NCBI GenBank assembly: GCA_011037195.1
Contig: JAAEAF010014745.1
Location: forward strand, 94,691-158,690
Length of the DNA: 64,000 nt
Origin: Triatoma infestans
Lineage: Eukaryota > Arthropoda > Insecta > Hemiptera > Reduviidae
Reading direction: 5' to 3'
Position numbers and translations under genes: made by a program. Each line of letters opens with the position of its first letter. The stretch's first letter is position 1. This document shows, piece after piece, positions 10,736 through 22,782 of this stretch. The notes below the pieces were generated by a model. The model worked only from the letters and a program-made list of their open reading frames with translations. It was not told the origin of the DNA and ran no database searches.

Positions 10736-11933
10736 TGTACTTCTGGTTAACTGATTTTCTTCAAACTTGGAATTTTAGCATTTTTTTTTAATTGACTCTA
10801 TTATTGCATACACTAATAAATAATTATAAACCATACTGAAGTGGCATTTCGGAGGAAAGGTTAATGCAGCTTCCCCATAAATAGTCTCCCAATTGAAAAC
10901 ATTTTTCATCCAAAAGTAATTGACCTATGTACGAGTAAATAGTTATTTTATATTTTAGTCAGTATATATTATTTTTTTAAATTTGGCTTTTTAAAAAGGG
11001 ATAAGAAAAACTGCACATTTGGAAAACAGCATTTTATTGCAACACAACTAATTTAACATTATTATCAAGCAATGAAACATTTTTTTTAAGTATGTAATAA
11101 CTTTATAATAAATTTAACGCTTAGAAATGTTCACCAAAATAGTCTGCATCCACCACGGTAAATAAAAATGAATAATTTGTGAATTTAACAAACAATTATT
11201 TACCAACGATCAGTAGAACCACCTTTATTTATTATTTCCTACCTAAGGCGACTTATTTAAGTTTAAGTTTTTCAATGTTGACGGAAATAATAGATGGTGG
11301 GGGAAAGAAAAATGAGGCCATGAAAATGAAGACGCTGCGGCCCAGATTTAAGCATGATGGTGAAGGAATCATGGGCGGGGGTCTATGGCCGCGTCAGATG
11401 TAGGGAGACTGAAAATTATTGAAGAAATTATTGAACTTGCATTCTTAAGGAACACTTGCATGCCATTGCTCAAAAACTAGGTAACGATAAATATCGTTTT
11501 CCAAATGTACAGTATATCTTATCCCTTTTTAAAAAGCCAAATTGAAAAAAATTAACTAGTCTAGACTGTCATTTACCAACGTGCATATATTATGTAGATA
11601 GTAAATTTTAAAGAAAAAAATTGAAGCTGTTTTCGAGGAAATTCCAAAGAAAATGTTTTTCTAACGATGCACTTACCATGATTTATTTAAATCAAATCTT
11701 TCATGTCGAATACCCTGGTTATATTAAACGGAATATAAAGTTCCGGTGGAGCTTCTGTGATTTTTCACATACACTGAGACTTAAATAGAAGAGTTTAATG
11801 TTAAATGTTTTTCAGAAATCAGTAGCTAAATTTGTTATTTAAATCTCTAGAGATTAAAAAAAAATCAGTGCTGCCACATTTCAGTTAAATTTTAAATGAA
11901 ATTGCTAAAAATATATTAATGATATTAAAAAAA
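10736..11933 (-). repeat. Arm-family fragment followed by AT-rich DNA without genes
   Basis: The first about 230 bp carry a reverse arm module (AAAGTTGTACTTCTGGTTAA, then AGTGGCATTTCGGAGGAAAGG). From about 10,960 to 11,933 I see only AT-rich sequence. An inverted pair of about 30 bp (AATTTGGCTTTTTAAAAAGG near 10,980; CCTTTTTAAAAAGCCAAATT near 11,525) could mark a small TIR element. Confidence 0.4.
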
Positions 11934-14530
11934 ATCTGATGTGAAACACTCACACAACTTTCTCTTACTGTAGTTTTCAAAATTTTAATTTTGACAAATT
12001 TTATAGTTAATATACCAAATTTAATGAAATTCGTCGGGGTCTTTATGGAAAACATCGCGAAAACTGAAAAAACTATTCAGTAAAAACTCTCTTCCGGTTT
12101 ACTAATTTTCTGGAAACGAAATTTTAGCAATCAATTCCTTTCTAATTAATTTTGTGTAGTTGGTAGAATTGTATAATCAACTAAGATAGCATTTAGAGGA
12201 AACATAATCCTACCCCTCCTCCAAAAGACCGCTTAAATGAGTTTATCCGGAGAAATTTTTCAAATAAAAGTTGTAGCTCTTTATATTATGTACTTCACAT
12301 AGTTAGTTTAAAGAAAATCGTTGCAGCCATTTTTGGGAAAATTGCAAAAAAGTTAAAAAACCTTTCAGTAAAGTGGTACTTCCGGTTGAGGAATTTTGAC
12401 AGATAACGTATTGTCGGATCCCAAATGGAATATATCAAGTTTGTACTTTCGGCGATTTTTCGTTTTTGAGTTATGCTGTTCACATACAAACACACACACA
12501 CATCTAAACTCATCTAATATTTATTTACTGATATTTAATTTATTGTTATATCGATTTTAAAACTATTAAAACAAATAAGTATTCATTTAAACTTATAAAT
12601 AATGATATTTTATATACTTTAGTAATTGTTATTTATGCATCAGAGATATTTTCCATGATAGAAAAACAACAAGAAGCAGGCTATCCCGGAAAATATCTCT
12701 GATATTTTAACAATTTTATTCAAACTTTAAAATTAATTAAAGATGGTAACACTGTGTGTGTACTTTTAATCAAACTCTAAAGTCAATTTTAATCTCTAGT
12801 GAGTAAAAAAATAGTTTTTTTTTTTTTTATATATATTCACAAATTAAAAGTAAACTTTATCCATTGAGTTTAATGGAAATTATATTTACAATTAATCAAC
12901 CGATGTAAAACAAAAAGGTAACCTAATTCGTACAGTAGAATTACTTTTAAAGTAATGATATTAGATTTTTGAAGTGTAACAAAGGACATCTAATATTTTG
13001 TTTAGCAGTTATTACCATTTTAATGGATTTTAGGGTTCACAATGAGGAGTATAAATAATTCAATGTGAAAAATAATAAAAATGTTTGAAGTTTAATGAGC
13101 AGAATGTCATTTATTGATTTTCTTCATTCAAGAGAAGTTAATGAAATATTTTGTGAAATGAAGTACAAAACTGAGATAAAACTCAGATATCGCTTTCAAG
13201 GTCATCATCCCATTGTTCTATATACTTGGAAATATGATTATATAATTTGAATTAATTAGATCAAACATTCTAAATTATTTCTATATTAACGTGAATTTTG
13301 TAAGAAAATAATGATAAAGATTGTTAATAACTTCCAGAATCTTCTGGAATATATTTTTGCAGAATATTTCTAATGAAAGTGATAGTTTTATATAGAGTTA
13401 CAGGGAAAATGGCTGTAAAGGTCAAATCCACTGCTGCCTAAAAGTACAATTACGTGAGGTTTTTTTGTTCATCGTAGTAGTCATAAGTGTGATATTGCTA
13501 ATCCACTTTCCACTAATGAGTTCTAGGCTGCATCTTTGGAGCGTTTTCGAGAAGATCTGGAAAATTTATAGGAAAACTATTTTTCGGAAATTTCTTCAGA
13601 CAAGGAACACTAGCAAAGTATTGAATACAGACGGCTCCAGATGGAAGAAGTCGGTACACACGGTGCCAATCCGAGTGTGACATCTCGGTAGGCTTAAGTC
13701 TCGGTAAGTTAGCCACAGTCTCTCACGCGATTTGTGGTCCATAGATTACGAAAAAAAATATTTTTAGCAAATGGAATATCTCAGAATCGAAAAATCACTG
13801 GAAGCTTAAACTTGATATTCCGTTCAGGTACGAACACCGTATTTAACTGGAAGGTTCTGGCATTTTTTTTTTTCCAGTTTTTCATGATTTTCTCAAAAAC
13901 GGTTACAACGATTTTCTTCAAACTTCACTACTAACACACACACATACATAAGTACCTATCATTTTTATTTGAAACATTTTTCCGGAAAAATTGATTTAGG
14001 GGGGGAGTTCTAAGGCAAGAGTACCATTATGCAATCCTTTAAAGTAATTGAGTATAATGTATGGTTTTACAACCTCCATATAATATTAATATACATTAGA
14101 AATATTGATAGAATTTCCAATTTGAAGGAAATCGGTTAACCGGAAGTGCAACTTTACACAAGAGGTTTTTTGAACTTTTCTCAATAACGGCTACAACGAT
14201 TTTTTTAAAACTTGGTATGCCAGTTGCTCCGATATAAACCTATCGCTTTTATTTGAAACATTCGCCCCCCCCCCAAATTGATTTTTAGACAGTTTTTGCG
14301 GAATTCGTGGCATTAAATTTCAAATATAAAGGGTTTGGTTTTAGTTATTTGGCCCGTCCTACATCTTTTTGGGTTAGTAGGTTGGTATTTGTCCCGCCCC
14401 CCTGCAACCACCTCTATGTTTATGTTACGATAAATGAGTGAAATTTGAGGTTTAAAGAGAATTTGTCATTTTATATATTATTGTATTACCAGCAGTGAGA
14501 GAAAGTTATGGAAGTGTTTCACACCAGATT
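11934..14530. mobile_element. Foldback-like element: opposed arms with terminal hairpins
   Basis: The left end TCTGATGTGAAACACTCACA and the right end (complement TCTGGTGTGAAACACTTCCA) are inverted. The left arm (to about 12,510) holds two reverse modules, at about 12,040-12,110 and 12,310-12,400. The right arm (about 13,740-14,280) holds the same modules forward, about 290 bp apart. The middle is AT-rich and non-coding. Long modular inverted arms resemble foldback (FB) transposons. There is no transposase, so it would be non-autonomous. Flanking A/T runs hide any TSD. Confidence 0.55.
12638..12704. repeat. Miniature hairpin made of the two ends of the hammerhead element
   Basis: ATCAGAGATATTTTCCATGA at the left and its near complement (CCCGGAAAATATCTCTGAT) at the right bracket a short core with AAGAAGCAGGCTAT. 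These are the outer ends of the arms seen at 45.8-46.1 kb. The hammerhead core is lost. It is an internally deleted palindromic copy. Confidence 0.6.
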
Positions 14531-15500
14531 TTTTTTTTTTTTAGGAGAATTGAGTAAATACTCTTTCCTAAATTAGTTTGAGTAAAAAACTCACAATGTA
14601 ATTAGTCTAAATTATTAAGCATTTTGTATATTTATTATTCTTTTTATTGATATCACTTAAGGTTTTAAATGGATATATTTTGTATAATTACTCTAATCGT
14701 TTAATTAGACAATTAATCGGATTTTACTAGGTCACGAAATTATTTGTTTAAGAAGCCATATACTGCGCAAAAAAAAAAAAATCGAGAGAAACATAGTGCA
14801 CTGTTTGTTTCCTACAATCAAGATCAAAAACTTTATTTTTCTTTTCCATAGAGATGGTTAATAATTAACAATCAATATTTCATCACATGTTCACCAATGG
14901 AATGTCTCCGTTAGTTAAATGATTGCGTAACTTAACATAATGTATTCTGCGGCGCAAAGTCCATTGCACTCATCATATATTAGTTATACTTCCTTATTAT
15001 ATACATATATATATATTTGATACATTAATCTCTTGCTGTCGAAACAGTTTGGCTTCATTAAAAACATAAAAGTTGACGCTTTTGACAACATGATCCTCAT
15101 CAATATAATTATTATCGGCATCCATTGGTTCTTCTCTCTCTCATATCACTCTGTGTTTTTATTTCTGTTGTAAGATAATTTTTCTTAAAACATCAATATA
15201 GTATTGATAGATTCTAAGAAGGAGAAGAAGCAGTTCTCCAATTCGAAGAAAACATACCACCATACCACCATCTGGTAGAATGATGAATATTGACAGATGT
15301 TACAATGACTTGGCTATGTAGAAAAAAAACAACAAAACAAAACCTAATCAAAACAAAGCAATCACACTCAAGAACTTTTTTGTTTACGTTTTGAAAACAT
15401 TTTTTGTCTATTGTCGCAGCAATAATGCGATGTGTCAAAGTTTCAAAATCGTGTTTTCTCCGGCAATATATGTTTTAAGGCTCTCTGAATATGAAATCAA
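14531..15500. other. AT-rich stretch without a recognisable gene
   Basis: I see A/T runs, a (TATA)n tract near 15,003 and no ORF with recognisable motifs. The minus-strand frame at 15214-15438 has no domain signature. Confidence 0.5.
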
Positions 15501-16035
15501 TCTGGTGTGTGAAACACTCACACAAATTTCTCTTACTGCAGTTTACATACATTGAATCGACAAATTCTTTTCACTTATAATTTTTACTAAACATTTCCTT
15601 CGCTTCAATTTTATATCAATTGGAGAATCTTAACTTAATAAAATGTCTCATACAAAGAGTTAAAAACTTTTATTTGAAACATTTCTCTGGAAAAATTCTT
15701 TTAAGGTGATTTTTTTTTGGAAGAGGGGCGGAGTTATGTTTTCCTATGAAGTGTAATTCAATTTATATTATAATTATAACATCTAAATAAAATTAATTGG
15801 AATTATATATATTGTCAAAATTCTGGGTTCGAAGAAAATCGGTTAACCGGAAGTGCCTTTTTACAGAAGTTATTTTAGTTTTCTACGATTTTATCCATAA
15901 AAAAAAAACACCAACTGATTTTTTGGCAAATTTGTTACACTAACTATGAATACAGAGACCTGTCACTTTTATTGGGAATTTTTTCGAGAGATTTCAGATT
16001 TGAGGGGAGGGGGAGTGTGTGGTTTAATAAAAATT
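15501..16035. repeat. Arm-family terminal hairpin joined to a forward arm (mosaic)
   Basis: Starts with TCTGGTGTGTGAAACACTCA at 15,501 and then runs as a forward arm (TTTTATTTGAAACATTTCTC, TCGGTTAACCGGAAGTGCC). In the well-formed element at 11.9 kb the left end is followed by a reverse arm, so this one is rearranged. It is cut by the hammerhead element at about 16,036. Confidence 0.5.
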
Positions 16036-16079
16036 TTCATCAGAGATATTTTCCGTGATAGCTCGCTTCTTTTTGTGCT

Positions 16080-16119
16080 CATCGACCGGTTTCAGGCGTA
16101 CGCCCATCATCAGGATATG
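16080..16119 (-). ncRNA. Hammerhead-ribozyme-like core, box 1 intact
   Basis: On the minus strand: stem I (TATC side), CTGATGA (16107-16113), stem II (GGGCGTACGCCT), GAAA (16090-16093), self-complementary ACCGGT, then C at the expected cleavage position and GATG closing stem I. Every invariant base is present. Helix III has no loop, so activity would need dimers or be weak. This is inferred from the consensus; no cleavage is shown. Confidence 0.6.
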
Positions 16120-16360
16120 ATAACATTGATTTGCTCTGTGCAAGTCTATATTATCACAATGTTTTGACAAAAACATCTTGATGATGAGAAAATTGCGAAA
16201 AGCTGGGGAAAAAAATACTGTTTATTACAGTGGACGTTGACGGTTGGTTGATGGATTGTGTCCTAAATCATGGCAAAGAAACATTTTAGTGTTTAGATGA
16301 GTGTGTAGGCTCATTTCGCTCTATTCAAGTTCAACTTTTTTGCTCTGTTCACACTGTTTA

Positions 16361-16400
16361 ATCCCGATGATAGGCAAACGGCCTACGGAAACCGTCGATG
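16361..16400 (+). ncRNA. Hammerhead-like core, box 1 mutated
   Basis: Plus strand: ATC, CCGATGA (16364-16370), stem II TAGGC...GCCTA, GAAA (16388-16391), CCGTC and GATG. The box 1 T-to-C change at an invariant position and a lost base in helix III (ACCGT instead of ACCGGT) should abolish activity. It is the partner of the core at 16,080. Confidence 0.5.
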
Positions 16401-16734
16401 TCCTCAAAATGACGCAGGCTTACATGGAGAAAATCTTTGACGGAGGAAACATTTAACACTTTAAATGCAATTTATATACGTAGAAGTAAATTAGGCTCAC
16501 TTAGGACAATTAAGTTATCTGTAATTAAATACGCGTACTGTCTGTCTAATCAGAAAACAGATAATTATTTGGGTCATTTATAGATAGAGCTTAAAACTCA
16601 ATATTTACCTAGAAAGATAAGTTTTCTTATTGTTTATCAATTTGAAATAAAAATTTTTGTCTAACGATATTTAATACCTTTAATAAATAATAACAATTGA
16701 GCATACCACTACTAATAGATTATATGCATTTTTA

Positions 16735-18740
16735 CTTTCAGTTACTCTCAGGTAAGAGGTTCAAATTTTCGAAAATAAATTTTCACCAGAAATACATGTT
16801 TTGAGGTCTCCTGAGTTCGAAAAAAAATAATTTCAGCGATTTGTACGTGTGTGTGAACAAAATATTTCAAAAACGAAAAATTGCTGGAAGCTGAAACATG
16901 CTATCCTGTATAGGTAGGTACTACCCGATTAGGTACTACAGACATGAAGATTTCGGGCAAAATCCACGAACCGAAAGTACAACTTTACTGAATGCTTTTT
17001 TGTTTTCGCGATTTTCTTGATAAAGGCTTCAACTTTTTAAACATTTTCCCAGGAAAATTGATTTATGGGGCATGTTTAAGTAGTAGTACCAACATTAGCA
17101 TTAAATTTTCCTCTAAACTACCGCATCAATACAATGTATGGTTCCACTACCATCATAATATTATAGTAGTATTGGTATATTTGAAGAATATCGAAAAACC
17201 AGGAGTGCGACTTATAGAATAGGTTTTCTAATTTTTTGGAATTTTCTCGGAAAACGGCTGCAACGATTTCCTTAAAACTTGGATATTTTTTCCAAAAAAG
17301 TAGTTGTGCGAATTTGTGAATTTCAAATGTTTTATTTGTTTTTATGAATGTTGGCGCAGCCTTGTGGAATATAATGTAACTTTATTATTATTATTATTAT
17401 TGTTATTATTATTATTATTGTTATTATTATTATTATTAATCGGGTGCCTAATGGCGTGGACCTAAGCCTATGTGGCCTTTATCCCCCCGATACCCCCCAT
17501 GTTCCCTTAATTAATCTCCCCCGGTAGCTTACCGGTTAATCTGCAATATCCCAAGATATCCCTAAACTCCAACTCGCCCAAGCAATCCTGCGAGAGTGGT
17601 GCCCTCCCAAATACGCGAAACCTAGTTCCAGCGAAACGGGGACACTGACATAAGTAGTGGTACACCGTTTACCTAACTCCGTCATCGCAGTTCTGACAAA
17701 TGGGACTAGACGTCCTCCCTATGTTAAACAAGTGACTGGACACGCAAGTGTGTCCAGTCACTATCCCTACTAAGGTCCTCAGACCCGTCCTACTAAGGGG
17801 GACAGGAGATACTCCGAAGTTCCCTGCTTACTTGCCTTTATAAATCTTTTGGCTTGGAGGCACGCACCCCAGCGTTTCTCCAAAACTCTCATCTCCCAAA
17901 GTCTAATCTGTTTGTCGCGAAACGTCTTTGTGACGGCCAGGGCTGGTTCAGGACCACAAAATGGTTGTGATGATCCCTCCCTGGCCAACTGATCTGCCCT
18001 CTCATTGCCCTCTATTCCTGCATGTCCGGGTATCCAATAGAGGCGCACCTTACCCCTCCGAGCTAAAGCATTAAGACTTCTCCTGCATTTTTCCACTAAT
18101 TTCGAACTCCACCAAGGCTTACTCAAAGCCCTTAGTGCGGCCTGGCTATCCGAGAAAATCCGCACTTCCTTGAACTCTCCCTGCCACTCCCCCACAAGGC
18201 GGCAGCATTTAATAGGTATAGGGCTCCTGTATTTAGACCTACCATCAAGGGTGTTTCCCTTATGACCTCAGCCATCTCCGCCACGACTTCCCTGCTCCTG
18301 TGTGTGTTATATTGATACTCACTGAATATGAGGAGGCTACTTTCCTCCACTCTCCTCCTTGCCAGGCTGGCCTCGTTGTTTCTCCTACTTTCTTTTAAAG
18401 GTGATCCGGGTTAACTCGTAATAAGGTCTCCACTCCTTCTCCTCCAGAATCCGGAGTGAATGGGGATCTATAAAGAACCACATCCACATACCTTTGTCCT
18501 TCTCGAAGGAGCTGAGTACTCTCCAAAGATCTGTACGCAGACCAGGATTTTGCCCCGCCAAGCGTTCCAGAAATCTCTCCAAAGGACACCTCTAATGTAA
18601 CTTTACTTCTTCTGCTTGTTTTGTTAGGTTACTTGTGCCCCACTACAAATTTAATGTAAGAACAAATCAGTAATGTCTGAAATTTGTTATTTGTTACATA
18701 AAGCAGTGAGAAGAAGTCGTGTGAATGATTCACACCAGAT
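16735..18740 (+). repeat. Arm-family right half, centre to terminal hairpin
   Basis: Runs from a centre (TTACTCTCAGGTAAGAGG, then TTTTCACCAGAAATACATGT) through forward modules to the inverted terminal sequence at 18,700-18,740 (AAGCAGTGAGAAGAAGTCGT, then TTCACACCAGAT). A LINE at 17385-18592 interrupts it. Removing the LINE rejoins the arm across TAATGTAACTTTA. Confidence 0.6.
17385..18592 (-). pseudogene. 5'-truncated LINE with RNase H and zinc-finger C-terminus
   Basis: On the minus strand the frame ending at 17,779 reads an RNase H domain: FSDSQAALRAL (active-site Asp) and YWIPGHAGIEGNERADQLA (the His/Asp-containing motif). A stop follows, then a second segment with CQNCDD...YHYLCQCPRF, a CCHC finger usual after RNase H in R1/I/LOA-group LINEs. 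The 3' end is an (ATT)n tract at 17,384-17,437 as read on the plus strand. TAATGTAACTTTA at 17372-17384 and 18593-18605 is a 13-bp TSD. It is a dead copy. Confidence 0.85.
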
Positions 18741-19664
18741 TTTTGTTTGAAGAATATAAATAACTGTAAATATTCCAACAACGCCTACATATTAAAGTTC
18801 TATATGAATTTTATATAGTAACACTTGTTTGTATACATTACCATGTATAGGTTATCCGAGAGCATTGACATTGTTAGGTTATAATAACCTACACATAGTT
18901 AAAAAGAGAACCTACCTACACTTTCATTATTTATCTATACAGTGATTCTGCCCTTACTATAGTTGTTTAATACGTTACAATAACAAGTCACTTGTCTGTT
19001 CTAGTATCTACTTACTATATACATGTTAAAACTTGACTAATATGTTTCTGTTGACGTGGTGTGGAGTTCATTTAATTGTTGCTCCTTCAAATAACTTCAA
19101 AGTATCTTATGTAATAGTTACTAGGTTGGTATATAACCACACTTGCATTCTTTTTATTTTATATATTGGGCGTGTTACTAATCTTATATAAGGATATTTA
19201 AGTATTCTTTGTAGATAACTAAATGCTAATTATTACTGATTGTAGATCTTATTTTCAGATTATATAACTTGTCTTCACTTTAATGAAACGAGTTTGTTTA
19301 AAAAAATATATTTTTTTTATTTATTTTTGATAGGACTGGTAAATATTTAAACTATAATGCAATTTTAAGACATGTATTACAGGAATTTATGCAAAAATTC
19401 AGAATAAGATTTTTATTTCATGTTGCAATTTTGTGGATTTTTGGTATTGTAGTTATTTAAGAGGAGTTTGACCACTCTAAGAGAAAGTGAGACAGGAACA
19501 CTTTATTGTAAATAATAAATACAAAGAATGGGGCTGGTCAAGTAATTTGAGTTGCCAATTTGAGCACACAGCATACTGATCAATCCCTTAGATCATTTTT
19601 AGACAAATCAATTGTATAGTATAAAATAAAAATTTAAATCAAATCTAAAAGTAAAAAGAAAAGA
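18741..19664. other. AT-rich stretch without a recognisable gene
   Basis: No ORF with motifs, no SINE head and no clear inverted repeat was seen. CTCTAAGAGAAAGTGAGACAGG near 19,478 weakly resembles an arm terminus. Confidence 0.5.
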
Positions 19665-20676
19665 AAAGGAAGAACGGTAAGTCACCACGTCCTGGAGGAA
19701 TATGTCTGGAGCTCCTAAAATATGGCGGGGAAGGAGTCGTCGATATGCTTGTCAACTTTTTAATGAAATCCTGAAGGGAGATAATATACCCAACGAAATG
19801 TCATTGGGATATATCATTCTATTACATAAAAAAGGAGATAGACAAGTTTGTGAGAATTATAGGGGTATATGTGTAATTAACACTTTGATGAAAGCATTCG
19901 GAAGTGCCATCAAAACACTTGTAGAAAAAGAATATAAGACACAACAGTAACAATACGGGTTTACGGCAGGCCGTTCCTATATTCTCCCTGAAACAAATCC
20001 TAGAGAAATGTGATGCCAAAGATAAAGACATTGGCCTTGTCTTCATTGACTTGGAAAAGGCTTACGACAGTGTGCCCCGCACAAAGCTTTGGGAAGCACT
20101 GGAGTTTGCCTCCATTACTAAGCCAATAATAAATATCTCCAAAGAATTATCCAGAGATATAGAATATCCAGGTGAAAGTGGGAAATGCTTTATCGGAAGT
20201 ATTTTCAACAACAAAAGGCCTTCTTCAGGGTTGCTGCCTCTTCCCTACTTTATTTAAAATCTTTGTGGACGTGGTACTTAGGAAATGGTCTCGCAGGTTA
20301 ACCCGATGGGATTATAATTAAGTAATAATAACTATATTACAATCTGTTTTTAACAGATGACCAGGTTATTATCCCTGAAGACATCGAGAACACATTTATG
20401 TGTTCAAGGTTAGCCCGCGAATACAAAAATTGGAACTTGAAGATAATTACAAGAAAAGCGAGTACATGACCAAGAATACAGAGGTACCACTAGAAATCTA
20501 GGGCACTTTAATTAGATCTATTCGGGAATTTAAGTACTTGGGTTCTATCCTACAAATAGATGGAGGATCAGATAAGGAAGTGGCAAAGAGGATAGTAGAA
20601 GGGCGCAGGGCCACTGGGTTACTAAATCCGTTATTATGGAGTAGTAACATACTACCGAACGTTAAAAAATTAATTT
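19665..20676 (+). pseudogene. LINE-A reverse transcriptase, 5' part, split by a Jockey element
   Basis: Broken frames encode RT motifs: NEILKGDNIPNEMSLGYII, LLHKKGDRQVCENYRGI, IDLEKAYDSVPRTKLWEALE (the first catalytic Asp is in this motif) and, after frameshifts near 20,360, TDDQVI in place of ADDQ. It ends in FKYLGS- and LLWSSN-type sequence at 20,676. The missing C-terminal part resumes at 25,122. The copy lacks the endonuclease region and is 5'-truncated. Confidence 0.8.
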
Positions 20677-21329
20677 ACTATTCTGTAGTAGGAGTCTCGC
20701 ACGGACACTCGAGCAGTTCACATCGCTCTGTGTTTGAAAGAGAATAGTAGTTTTATATGTGGTTGAATCTTATAAAATTTGTGTACTGTGTTTAAGTTAT
20801 GTTAATTCCTAGTGCTATATGAAGATTTTTTTAACCATTTACTTATTTTCCTGGCTAATAGAAAACTATAAGAGCAACAGTTGGGTAAATAGTGCACTCT
20901 AGTGTTGAAAAACAGAAACATTAATCCCCACCCTTTACAAACCTCACATACCCACGAGTACTCACTGTTTATATTTTTAAGTTCTTTAGTTTTGTTATAT
21001 ATAGTTCTATTGTTCAACTAAATGCAAATTATAAGAAAATTCTTTCTTTGTTTTATTTTTATTTTATTGTTATTATTATTATTTAGTTTTTTGTTTTGTG
21101 TTGAGAGAGAGAGAAATACTTTGGAAATTGATTTTTTTTTTTTTGTATTATTGGCTTATTTCTTATTTTTTATTCTTTTTTCTGGTTTTAAATACAACTT
21201 TCTTTTTCTCCAATATCAATTTGTAATATATATTCAATTTTTTACTTTTATTTTAGTAAAGATAGTTACTATTAATTTTAGAGGATATTTATTAAAACAA
21301 CTTATATTACCCCTCGGCTAGCTTAAGCC

Positions 21330-22677
21330 ATGGGTTTAAGCGAAATCGATATTGGGGGAGCTTCTTCCTCAGGGGACGAATCGACTACGTCCTCAGTAAA
21401 TGAAACAAAAAGATCTTCGGAGATGGCCAACCTATCTCCTAAAAAAAATAAATTAAAAAAGCGAGGCAAGAAAAGTGTTCTTGTGTCTTCTCCACCATTA
21501 ACTCGCCAGAGAAGTATAAACCTGTCTCAGGCTCAACTTCTCATCAACAACCAATAATTGAATTTCAGCAACAACAACAGGCACAAAAACAACATCATCA
21601 ACAACAATCACAAAAACAACACCAACAACAGCCACAAAATGTACAGTAAGTATGTGTCGGATTTCGGATCCCACAATAAATTTAGCGTATTACCTGAGGT
21701 TAGCGATTCAACTACTGATCATAAGCCACCCCCTATATATATCTATAAAATCAACAATTTCATGGGTTTTAATAACGACGTTAGCAATTTAATTGGAAAT
21801 AACAATTATTCGTGTAAATCACGGTTAGAAAACACATTGTTATCAACTATACAATAGACGCATATAGGACTGTTGTCCATTACATAAATGATAAAAAAAT
21901 TGAATATCGTACTTATCAGCTAAAAAAAGATAAGGCATTCAGAGTGGTTCTTCGTCACCTACATCATACGGTACCTCCAGAAGAGATAAAAGAAGAATTG
22001 CAACGAAAAGGTTTCAACGTAAGAAACGTTATGAATATTCATCATCCCGTCGAAAAAATCCATTACCTCTATTTTACGTTGAATTGGAGCCAGATAATAA
22101 CAATAAAGCTACATTCAATCTCACTAAACTTCTAAACACTGTAGTAAGGATAGAAGAACCCTATAGAACTAAAGAAATAACTCAGTGCAAGAGATGCCAA
22201 CTATATGGGCACACGCGGGCGTACTGCCTCCTTGCGCCGAGATGCGTTAAATGTGCAGGGCCTCATATCTGGGAACAGTGCACCAAACCATCTGACACAC
22301 TTCCCACATGCGCTCTCTGCTCTGGCCCTCACTCATCTAGCTTCCGTGGCTGCGAAGTTCACAAAAATTTACAAAGGTTTCGTCGTGAAAGAGAGGAGGC
22401 CCGAGGTCAGTTATTAGCCTCAAACGCTCGTTCTCAGCCCCCTCAGCTAACTGCACAAAGAGATTTTCCTGCACTCCCGCTGCCAGCTCGCCAGCATCCT
22501 CAACAACAGATACAGCCACAACCAAAACAACAAACACAACCACAGCAGCGACCACATCACTGCAGGATCGTCCCAACCAGCAAGCCGCTAGGAGGATCCC
22601 ATATTCGGAGATCACGAGGTCTTATCCTTCTAATCCAGGGCTATTCCTACAGAATCTTCAGTAATACAACCTGATAT
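21330..22677 (+). pseudogene. Jockey ORF1, gag-like with zinc knuckles (broken)
   Basis: Starts MGLSEIDIGGASSSGDESTT and continues through a Ser/Lys-rich and Gln/Asn-rich N-terminus in several frames. VVLRHLHHTVPPEEIKEELQ near 21,940 matches the PRE_C2HC-type domain. CKRCQLYGHTRAYC, CVKCAGPHIWEQC and CALCSGPHSSSFRGC are three CCHC-type knuckles typical of Jockey-clade ORF1 RNA-binding proteins. A Pro/Gln-rich tail ends at 22,677. At least three frameshifts or stops occur. Confidence 0.85.
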
Positions 22678-22782
22678 AACAGCTATTATAAACTCATACT
22701 TTCAAAGATTTGAATCCCTCCTTCCTCCTCTTGTCAATCTATTAAACATGTTAATAAGCCAACTACTTCCTCGCTTCACGCC

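Larger units (their letters stand above)
16036..16450. mobile_element. Palindromic hammerhead element, diverged arms
   Basis: The left arm (ATCAGAGATATTTTCCGTGA, then TCATCGACCGGTTTC) and the right arm (GTCGATGTCCTCAAAATGAC, then ACATGGAGAAAAT) are inverted, each about 115 bp, around a 180-bp AT-rich middle. Each arm holds one hammerhead-like core. It is inserted in an arm-family repeat. No clear TSD is visible, and divergence between arms suggests an older copy than 45.8 kb. Confidence 0.65.

Noticed and set aside
15501..18740. A complete second foldback element
   Set aside because: The left part runs in forward orientation right after the left end, so the two ends do not bound a simple inverted-arm structure.
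21022..21321. 99-residue Phe/Leu-rich frame resembling a membrane protein
   Set aside because: It lies in the T-rich 5' non-coding region of the Jockey element. The hydrophobicity comes from T runs.
22337..22615. Minus-strand frame of 92 residues
   Set aside because: Antisense shadow of the Jockey ORF1 zinc-knuckle region.
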